From NCBI GenBank assembly GCA_033675265.1, contig JAUJYZ010001497.1, positions 1 through 64,000 on the forward strand: a stretch of DNA of 64,000 nucleotides, in the 5' to 3' direction. The notes beneath the pieces were generated by a model. The model saw only the letters and a program-made list of their open reading frames with translations, made no database searches and was not told where the DNA came from. Source of the DNA: Actinostola sp. cb2023. Taxonomy: Eukaryota > Cnidaria > Anthozoa > Actiniaria > Actinostolidae. How positions within the stretch are numbered: position 1 is the first letter of the stretch; each line of letters opens with the position of its first letter. The position numbers and the translations under genes are program-made. Shown here piece by piece: positions 56,523 to 64,000 of this stretch.

Positions 56523-57555
56523 TTTTTGTAACCCTCGCAAAAACGCAGAGGCTAAGTGTACTCAGGCACGCGCGAATTTTCGCCGTTTTGGCGCCGTTTT
56601 GCTGGCGTCATTACCTGCTCGGCCATAGCTGCGTGAACCTTCAAAACTCAGATTTGATCCTGTTTGATCGGATTTCATGTCATATTATTAATATTATTAT
56701 TGTTTTGCGTTAGTTTCCAGGCGATCAGGTATGTTCGATTTTATTCCTCGACCTGGGAGTTTGTTCATAAATGATCCAAAGTAACTTCTGTATATCGAAA
56801 TGACGAAATGAAATAGCGCGATATATTCAGTATATAGAGATTCATTGCAGTTTGCAATACAGTACAATTTACTGTAGATCTAGCTAGAGTGACGTGGCTT
56901 TAAAATAAGCCGAGAACGTATAATATTAACTCATAATTAATTGAAATAAATAATTAAAGCAACATATATAACTTTGAAAAATATGCATATAATTTAAATA
57001 GAGTATTAATTGTTTTACCTGAAGTGAACTGAGTCTGATTTATATAACCAAACAGCGATGATCCAAACATTTATGTACTGCGAATACTTGTCGTCAGATG
57101 CGGAAATCAAACGGCTCACTACTTTCGATATATGCTTCACTTGTCCGTATACAAATTATTCTTACGTCACTGCAAATATATTAACTTCCTGTTCTCAGCA
57201 GAAATGGTGGTAAAACGATTCTAAAGTTCGATATGAATACAAGTGTTGTCAATTTGTTCTGTAGAGACAAAAGTGTTTGATCATTCATGTAAAACGGGAC
57301 CTGAATATGGAAATAAAATATCTTGAGAGAGAAAAAACTTCCTGGCGAAACCGCTCTGGTTATACGCAGTTCTCCTCGACAATGGCAGCTCGATTTCCAG
57401 AGTTGACTCGCGGTTATCGGCGCAAAATATCGTGATTTTATTACCCGGAGCCTCGCTCCGAAAATTGTTTGCGCGACAACGACAAGTCAAGCATATAAGT
57501 TGAAAGTAGACCTCCTCTACTTCCTTATCACCAGTTCCCTCGCGGTCCCTATAAG

Positions 57556-57637
57556 GCTCTCGAACCCAGAGCCCACTCGTCATTTGGTTTTTCGTCCTGA
57601 ACCAAATGACGAGTGGGTCTGGGTGTCGGGTACGAGA
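57556..57637. repeat. 82-bp palindrome
   Basis: ACCCAGAGCCCACTCGTCAT then TTGGTT pairs with its inverse around TTTCGTCCTG. Weaker pairing extends to CTCTCG and CGAGA at the edges. A related half occurs at 37431. The DNA from 56523 to 57340 shows nothing supportable; 57350-57480 is related to 60270-60470. Confidence 0.8.
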
Positions 57638-57704
57638 ATGCTATCCATCCAGCCATTCATCCTGACCATCCATCCATAAATCTATCCATCCAGTGCATGG
57701 AACT

Positions 57705-58568
57705 TTCCGTAGTTTCCCAGAATGCTTTATGATTCTGCGCGCGCAAGCGAGGTCAGGGTTAGACTCTTCCACAGTCCCCGCTCGGCCGTTGCACTCTCTC
57801 GCATAGGGACTGTAATGGTACAATGGTAGCGTTATTCTGATTGGCTGGTAGATCTGATCTACTTATCAAGGTTCTTATTGGTTGATTAGGACGACCGTTG
57901 GTTACACGTACGGATTTATACACGGCGACTCGACGACGATTTGGGTAGAATTATGTTGGATTATCGCGAATTTCTCGCTTGCATCGAGACAAATTACTGG
58001 TATGGATGGAGAGGAAATTTATCGATCTAGCCGTCTTTGGGGATGATAGGTCTTCGGATGAATTTTCTACGGAGATAAAAGCATTTGAGTGAGCGACACT
58101 CGCCATGGAGCTTATTTTAATTTCCTGCCTTGTCATTTTTCTTACGGGGACGGGTCAGATGGCTAAAAATTCCACTAAATGACTCGTAAAAAGACCACAA
58201 AATAAGTGTAAATAAAGGTGACTTTATTTATGTATATATTTGTTATATTTTAGTTACTTATTTTATCAGTTGTTGGTTCGTGTTGATGTCTCATACCGTA
58301 ATAAATGCATGTCTGTTTTGGGCTGCCTGTGGAAACCTCAACCGTGTTGATCGTCGTTGGGATCCCTGTTTTTCGTTTCGCAAGGCATCATGGGTCCAAG
58401 ATTCTTGGACCCAGAATCCCTTTCGGCATTGTACCATTACAGTCCCTATGCGAGAGAGTGCAACGGCCGAGCGGGGACTGTGGAAGAGTCTACGCAGGCT
58501 GGGGACGAGATTGTTTTTTTTACCCTGACCTCGCTTGCGCGCGCAGCATCATGAAGCATTCTGGGAAA
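57705..58568. mobile_element. 864-bp element with about 130-bp inverted ends
   Basis: TTTCCCAGAATGCTTTATGA at the left and TCATGAAGCATTCTGGGAAA at the right. The arms continue through GCGCGCGCAAGCGAGGTCAG and AACGGCCGAGCGGGGACTGT to CATTGTACCATTACAGTCCC. TAG stands outside both ends (possible 3-bp duplication). Inside are GATTTATACACGG and a 25-codon frame MLDYREFLACIETNYWYGW (57953-58030, plus), perhaps a transposase relic. Confidence 0.75.
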
Positions 58569-59059
58569 TAGAAATCAGAAACATTTATTTTATATTCCAT
58601 TATCATATATAGTACAATATTTCTATCTTTCATACTTCAGTAGACAATACACAATATTCTTCCTCATTTGTTTGTGATTTTTGAACAAGTTTAGGATGGG
58701 TTTCCTGTGGCATTACATCATCCATACGGGACATTAGATTTCCCGGGAAAAGTTCGCGGGATTGGACCAGATTGGAATATTTATTTCCAAGAAGCCGTTG
58801 AAGGGCTGAAGAGTTGAAGAGTTGTTTTAATTTGATTGAACTAGAAAAATCAAATGATTCGCAAAGAATTGAGATCTAAAGCAAAGATTCAAGTAAGTTT
58901 GCATTGAAAATCGCACTGACAATCGGTGAATTGAGTAAATAGTTGGGAAAATGTGCCTTCTCGTCATAATTTAGTTGTAAGTTTTTTAGGGTGACCTTCT
59001 TTTCTGCATTCTTTCTAGCGTAATTTGATTGCTGAAAGTCGTAGTTTAATTCCACCAGA
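58569..59059 (+). promoter_or_regulatory. 5' flank and probable 5'-UTR of the 59060 gene
   Basis: GATGGGTTTCCTGTGGCATT (58694) is another CCTGTGG-type motif. GATTCAAGTAAGTTTGC (58886) offers a donor and TTAATTCCACCAG just before the ATG an acceptor, so a leader intron is possible. No TATA box was found. Confidence 0.35.
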
Positions 59060-62000
59060 ATGGCTCAAACTCGAGTTGAGGAAATTCACGTTCTATTATC
59101 GTTAGAAGACTACAAGTTAGAGCTTATTAGACTCATTAGGAACAAGCATTTTGCCAGCGAGATGAACGACGCGAGTCTCGTGGCTGGAAACTTCACCGAC
59201 TACGGCATAGAAGACTTTCTATGCGAGCTGACAGAGGAAGAATACAGAGCGATAATATTCGAACTGAATGCCAACATGGCAGTAAATTCATCGCCCAACA
59301 GACCCCAGGGCCAGACCAACTTGAGTCCATCCAACAGCTATGAAAGTTTTCAAGACCTCTCGGGAGACGTTTCTCCACCAAAAGAAGAGAAGGAAGCCAT
59401 AGATCTAGAGCAAGTGGACATCCACAGCGGAATTCCAGAGAACAGCGATAACGTTGACACCACTGTGATTGACGGAATGAATGGTCTGCAGACAGATAGG
59501 CAAGAGTTACAACCATCAGCTGGCGAAACGTCAAGCTCCTTGACATCCATCAGTCCAGACACTGACGCTCCTAGGTTGAATGAAGAATTAGACACACTGT
59601 CGTCTCACAGTTCTTCATCAATGGAATTAGCCGAGACTTCTGTATTCAGTGGAAATGAATCCAGGTCTAGCAGTCCAGGTTCTTTGTTGGATGATGGTGC
59701 TGCATCTGGAGAAGAAACTCCTTCTGAGTCAGAAGTCAATCATGATGATATTGATAGGGGTGGTAGTCCTACTGACCACAGTGGTAGTGCTAGTGCTAAC
59801 AGTAGTAGTGGTAGTGCTAGTCCAGTGCCATTGAATGTAGCACCCGTAAACAACTTGCCAACTGCCAACTGTAATGTTGTTGGGAGAGCTTGTCAGGTAA
59901 GGTTACTGTACATGTATAACTATGGGTAGTCATACATTTGTACATACAATGTACATAATTACATAAACAATGGTACCAAGTCAAGATTGGCATTGATGTT
60001 TTTGTTGCATTTGTATTTTATTGCAATATATATATACTAATAATAATCTATCCTTTTTTTAAGTCCATTAATGATGTGTAATTATATCGCAGCCAGTGTG
60101 TCGCTTTTGTCAACAACCAATGGATATCCAGCTGATTAATGTATGTACATGTACTGATGGACATATCATATTTTATTTTATCATTCACGTTATTTTCTCT
60201 GGGATTTTCATTGGTCGAGAGATGACTATGTCACTGCAGATAACTTCCTACGAATAGGTGCTTTCGTTGTCCTTAATTGACAATAGCAGCTCGATTTTTT
60301 CCAGAGTTGTTGCTTTAGGTGAGAGAAAATAACGTGACTGATAAAACAATAATATTGAACTTGGTTTTTGCAATATATCGTGATTTTGTCAGTGTCTCGC
60401 AGACAATAAATTATTTGCCTTTGGCATCGGCAAATAATTCTGCTCGCCACTGACAAATCACAATATTTTGCTCAACCTAGTCCAATAAGTGCTAAATATT
60501 GACAATAACTGGATATGAACATGCGCACGCTCTGATTGGCTACTCTACTAGTAGGCTATCAGCTCTTATAACCCATCGATAAATTTTTGTGCGCGCCCAT
60601 TGGTTAAAACGGGTCACATGATACAATTTCACTGGACGGATGTGTACATTTCACTGGCCCAGTTTTGAGATGATATCCCCCACTTTGGAGAAAAATGAAC
60701 TTATCTGAACTTTTTTAAGACTGCAATGTATTTTTAATAGGTAAATTCGCTTGTATAACATACATGTGGTGTAGTTGTTCCTTTCGGGGGATTTTAACAT
60801 CGATACGACAGGTATTTGAGGTATTTTTATAATTTTTCGATCCTTGAACTACGAACAAACGTCAAAATTGGCGCCCAAAAAGTCACTCAAATAAAACCCA
60901 AAATATCAAGAAAACCACTCAAAAAGCTTCAAAAACTATCAATCTTTTATTTTCTAATACTTTTTTAGAAGTTTACAAATGAAAAGATCTCAAACGGAAC
61001 GGATATTTGAACTTGATGAAGCTTTTTGAGTGGTTTTCTTGATATTTTGGGTTTTATTTGAGTGACTTTTTGGGTGCCAATTTTGACGTTTGTTCGTAGT
61101 TCAAGGATCGAAACATTATAAAAATACCTCAAATACCTGTTGTATAGACGTTAAAATCCCCCAAAAGGAACAAGTACACCACATGAATGTTGTACAAGCT
61201 AATTTACCTGTTAAAATACATTACCGTCTTAAAAAAGTTCAGATAATTTCATTTTTCTCCAAAGTGGGAGATATCATCTCAAAACTGGGGGATATTAGTA
61301 CCTGACATCCGTCCAGTGAAATTGTACCACGCGACCCGTTTTAACCAATAGGCGCTCACGGAAATTTATTGATGGGTTATATGTGACAATATCAATCACA
61401 TGACAGGGCCCACGTTGTCCGAAACAATACAATACAAAACAAAACAATTCCGGGACCATATATACATTCAAGGAATTTATTACGCGACTTAATTACGCTG
61501 ATAACGTTAACTGAAATTAAATAAAGAAAGTATTGACTAACGAAAAAATATACTAAAGTTAAATTAAACGAGTAAAGATACGATACTAACTAATATAAGT
61601 GTTTGTTTTTTTACAATTTTGTCTTACGTTGAAGTGTTCTTCTGTCGCTGTCCAAAGTAGTTTCTTGTGGCCTTAATTCTTGTAGTTGTGCTTGACTGCT
61701 TTTAAAAGTACTCTAGCTAGATTTGTTAATAACGCGGTGCAGCAGACTTGTAATCGAATATCCACTGTCGTATACTATACTTGTCTTGTAGATAACTTGT
61801 ACTTTACTTGTATTGTACGTTGTACTTCACTTGTACTTTACAGTTGTTGTACTTCACTTGTACTTTAACTTGTTGTACTTCACTTGTACTTTACAGTTGT
61901 TGTACTTCACTTGTACTTTAACTTGTTGTACTTCACTTGTACTTTAACTTGTTGTACTTCACTTGTACTTTAAAGTTGTTGTACTTCACTTGTACTTTAA

Positions 62001-63149
62001 CTTGTTGTACTTCACTTGTACTTTAACTTGTTGTACTTCACTTGTACTTTAACTTGTTGTACTTCACTTGTACTTTAACTTGTTGTACTTCACTTGTACT
62101 TTGAATCGTGCTTCACTTGTACTTTAAAGCCGTACTTCACTTGTACCCTTAACTTGTTGTACTTCACTTGTACTTTTAAGCTTTTCCTTCTGGACGATCC
62201 TTGACTCAAGTTACTTGTTGAGGGGTTCAACTGATTCTTAACTGAGTTCACTTGTTGATGGGTTCAACTGATTCTTGATATATAACTGTCGACTCTGACT
62301 GACTGACTGAACGAACTTGATACAAGTTACTTGGGCGTATTTATACTTCTACTACGATTACATAATCACATGTGAATTTACATTACTTTATGACTAACGA
62401 ACAATAACTATGCGTGCCGGAGAGAGAAACAATTTGAAACAATGGAAAAATTATAATTCATCTAAACGAATTTTGTAACATTATAATGGCTGATAGCAAC
62501 ATCATAAATTCCACTTCAACACCGCTACCAGTGGCCAGTGGTGATATTATTGATATCTTCACATGTGAATATCATTTTACAACCAATGTTTTTTGTTGTT
62601 GTAAAATTAAAAAGAGAAAATCTGTGTTTTCTACCACTGATTGTTATATGATAAAAAGTAAATTACATGGCCGCTTGGAGATACAGAATAATTTAATCTT
62701 CTCATTTTGAGAAATATTACACTCGTATGCTGCACTCACTCGATTGTGAGATATATAATTCTCAACACTCAAAGATAAATTTGGTATCTCCACGCGGCCA
62801 TGAAATATCCTCTATTTCTACATGTATAATAATGATATTGTTAATGCAAGTTTGAACTAATATTGCAGCTCATTAAAATACAACAACTTTGTAGTGACTA
62901 ATAATATTGTAATAATTGCGCTGACTTTATTGTTTTGAGGGCTGCAGGGTCATCATCAGTTCTATAACTGTATTACTTGATCGAGTAATGCTATTAAATA
63001 ATTGACTATTGTTGCTGTTGTTGTTATAGATAATTTATCAACAGAACATCATCTTGATGGGAGAAAAGGTATCATTGAAACAGGAGTTGGCAGAATTGAA
63101 AAGCCAAGTTGCCCATTACCAAAGTGAACTTGTGAATATGGTTCGACAG
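59060..63149 (+). CDS. Acidic Ser-rich coiled-coil protein, 5' part (3 exons seen, 335 aa, continues beyond)
   Basis: Exons 59060-59896 (279 codons), 60093-60140 (16 codons) and 63030-63149 (40 codons) join in phase 0 throughout. Donors are CAG/GTAAGG, AAT/GTATGT and CAG/GTATTT; acceptors are ATATCGCAG and TTGTTGTTATAG. The ATG (CCAGAATGGC) has good context. The first 75 residues are helical (LSLEDYKLELIRLIRNKHF, ELTEEEYRAIIFELNANMA). Then about 200 residues of Ser, Asp and Glu-rich disordered sequence. The small exon gives PVCRFCQQPMDIQLIN, a Cys-x2-Cys pair; together with the preceding GRACQ it may bind zinc. Exon 3 (LMGEKVSLKQELAELKSQ) begins a coiled coil. No family is recognised. Confidence 0.8.
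60093..60140 (+). other. 48-bp microexon of the 59060 gene
   Basis: CAG/CCAGTGTGTCGC...CTGATTAAT/GTATGT. It has exactly 16 codons with no stop in the phase demanded by both neighbours. Three of its residues (V-C-R-F-C) form a Cys-x2-Cys motif. Confidence rests on phase agreement and splice signals. Confidence 0.72.
60172..60480. repeat. Two small inverted repeats in the long intron
   Basis: TCATTCACGTTATTTTCTCT (60180) pairs with the inverse near 60320-60345. GCAATATATCGTGATTTTGTC (60370) pairs with GACAAATCACAATATTTTGC (60451-60470). The second resembles 57420-57440, and CAGCTCGATTTCCAGAGTTG at 57388 resembles 60285-60310, so this is a dispersed family. Confidence 0.6.
60560..61382. mobile_element. 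About 825-bp foldback in the long intron
   Basis: TATAACCCATCGATAAATTT (60569) and AAATTTATTGATGGGTTATA (61362-61381) end two arms of about 380 bases that are inverse copies with scattered differences. The centre near 60945-60970 is ACTATCAATCTTTTATTTTC. CAAAAAGTCACTCAAATAAA and CCCCCACTTTGGAGAAAAAT are in both arms. No target duplication was found. Confidence 0.85.
61791..62176. repeat. 26-bp minisatellite, about 13 units
   Basis: The unit includes TTGTACTTCACTTGTACTTT plus AACTTG or ACAGTTG or AAAGTTG. Border units are shortened. It lies in the long intron of the 59060 gene. Between 61383 and 61790 and between 62177 and 62665 no other feature is supported. Confidence 0.9.
62666..62802. mobile_element. 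137-bp MITE, CATGGCCGC ends
   Basis: CATGGCCGCTTGGAGATAC at the left, GTATCTCCACGCGGCCATG at the right. TAATTTAATCTTCTCATTTT pairs partly with the other arm. Flanks are AT-rich with no clear target duplication. Confidence 0.72.
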
Positions 63150-63299
63150 GTATTTTGTGTTCAGTATTTTATTTTATTTTATTTTTGTTTATTTTCACAT
63201 TCATTCTGTCAACGAGTGTAATTATCATAACCATCATATTCTTACCGGTATGTTGTTTCATTGTTTTGTTTCGTTGTTGTGTTTTTTTTTACACTGTGT

Positions 63300-63506
63300 T
63301 TAACCCTTTGACTCCCACTATGATCTGCTGGCCCTCGTGGAGATCCATGACAAGAGAAAGATTACGTCAGAACCTGAGCCCACAGGCATTCAGAACTGTC
63401 AAGATTTCCATGGAAACCCCTTATATGGATTCGAAATTTCCTATGGCGTGATTAGGTCCAGAAAATTGCTAAAAAACTCAAAAATCTCTGGGTGTCAAAG
63501 GGTTAA
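63300..63506. mobile_element. piggyBac-like MITE with TTAA target duplication
   Basis: TTAACCCTTTGACTCCCA at the left and TGGGTGTCAAAGGGTTAA at the right, about 200 bases apart. The TTAA target and CCCTTTG-type ends are those of the piggyBac superfamily. No transposase. The short frames across it are chance. Confidence 0.82.
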
Positions 63507-63554
63507 GGAGAAAAAATATGAGGTCACGTGACAAGGACTTTTGACACCCCGGGA

Positions 63555-63695
63555 AGAAGTTAGGGTTGGGGTTAACTCAAAACTAGGGTTAGGGTAACAA
63601 TTCAGGCTTAGGGTTATTTTGTTTTGCCCAGGCTTGGGTTAAGTTCTGGAAGCTAGGGTTAGATTTGACTGAAGGGTGGCTTTGGGGCTAGGGTT
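63555..63695 (+). repeat. Degenerate telomere-like TTAGGG tract
   Basis: Repeated AGTTAGGGTTGGGGTTA, CTAGGGTTAGGGTAA, CTTAGGGTTA and GCTAGGGTTAG. Imperfect and interstitial; not a telomere. No other feature to 63985. Confidence 0.6.
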
Positions 63696-63985
63696 AGTCA
63701 CGTGACAAGCATCACTGCCCCCCTGGATCACCATAGGGTGAATGTGACCATTGGTCTGACTAACATCCACAACAACTATTCTTCTCTGCTGTCTAAATTT
63801 CACAATGACCACTCCCCCAAATTGGTCTTTTGAGGTCTATAACATACCCTCCCCCTCTAAATCTTTCAATCAAGCTCAGCTTCAAATAAAATTTGGCATG
63901 TATAACCAACCGTCTTAGGTAGACTTATTGTTTTAAATAGTTTTTGGTAGGATAATGTCAAGTCAGTGAAAAAATTAGTTTTTAT

Positions 63986-64000
63986 TTAACCCTTTGACTC
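63986..64000 (+). mobile_element. Start of a second piggyBac-like MITE (cut by window end)
   Basis: TTAACCCTTTGACTC is identical to the left end of the element at 63300. Only 15 bases are available. Confidence 0.55.

Noticed and set aside
62210..62290. Possible tRNA B-box (GGTTCAACTGATTC, twice)
   Set aside because: No A-box or cloverleaf around it; it is a short local repeat.
63555..63695. Chromosome end
   Set aside because: TTAGGG units are degenerate and followed by ordinary sequence including a MITE start.

Overview
This is a window of a eukaryotic, almost certainly animal, nuclear genome. Genes are split by introns with GT..AG ends, and the intergenic space is packed with inverted-repeat DNA transposons, minisatellites and segmental duplications. 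The large TPR protein with a CHY/CTCHY/RING tail, a PIF/Harbinger-type transposase remnant, a TTAA-flanked piggyBac-like MITE and the density of foldback elements fit a non-bilaterian or other marine invertebrate (sponge, cnidarian or similar). The species cannot be named from sequence alone. No bacterial operon, rRNA, tRNA or CRISPR array was found.

Layout. 1-14025: a 4.58-kb unit present three times head to tail, the third copy cut off inside an expanded 102-bp minisatellite. Each unit is a nest of transposons: a 0.63-kb foldback MITE, a Harbinger-like element whose inverted ends carry telomere-like (TTAGGGTC)n, a broken transposase, a 69-71-bp hairpin MITE, and an inverted-repeat element holding the minisatellite. 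14026-15900: an 80-bp hairpin MITE with a 9-bp target duplication, a 19-bp minisatellite enclosed in inverted repeats, and a small foldback. 15905-26394 (minus): one very large gene rebuilt here from five exons whose splice phases all agree. It gives about 2,780 residues: an N-terminal helical-repeat region, a coiled coil, a disordered Ser/Asp-rich stretch, 16 TPRs of 40 residues, a basic helix, and a CHY + CTCHY + RING-H2 zinc module. One extra C in the TPR-coding DNA breaks its frame. 26930-35431: two diverged copies of a 3.3-kb segment, the second enlarged by insertions. 35790-48263: mostly transposons, including a 1-kb foldback with a 9-bp target duplication, a 503-bp MITE, two 2.3-kb foldback elements fused head to head into a 4.66-kb palindrome, and an element nested in another element, each with its own 9-bp target duplication. 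48264-59000: little coding evidence; two promoter-like TATA regions, a 50-bp minisatellite with a 450-bp higher-order period, and scattered copies of a CCTGTGG-bearing repeat. 59060-63149 (plus): the 5' part of a second gene (three exons, 335 residues, running on past the window), with an intron full of foldbacks and a 26-bp minisatellite. 63300-64000: piggyBac-like MITEs.

How the parts relate. Only the two spliced genes are well supported. The big gene looks like a multidomain RING-type ubiquitin ligase with a long TPR substrate or partner platform. The second encodes an acidic, Ser-rich coiled-coil protein of unknown function. Nearly everything else is transposon biology, and four independent insertions (36 kb, 45 kb, nested 45.8 kb and the hairpin MITEs) leave 9-bp duplications, which points to one active Mutator-like or similar transposase supply in this genome.
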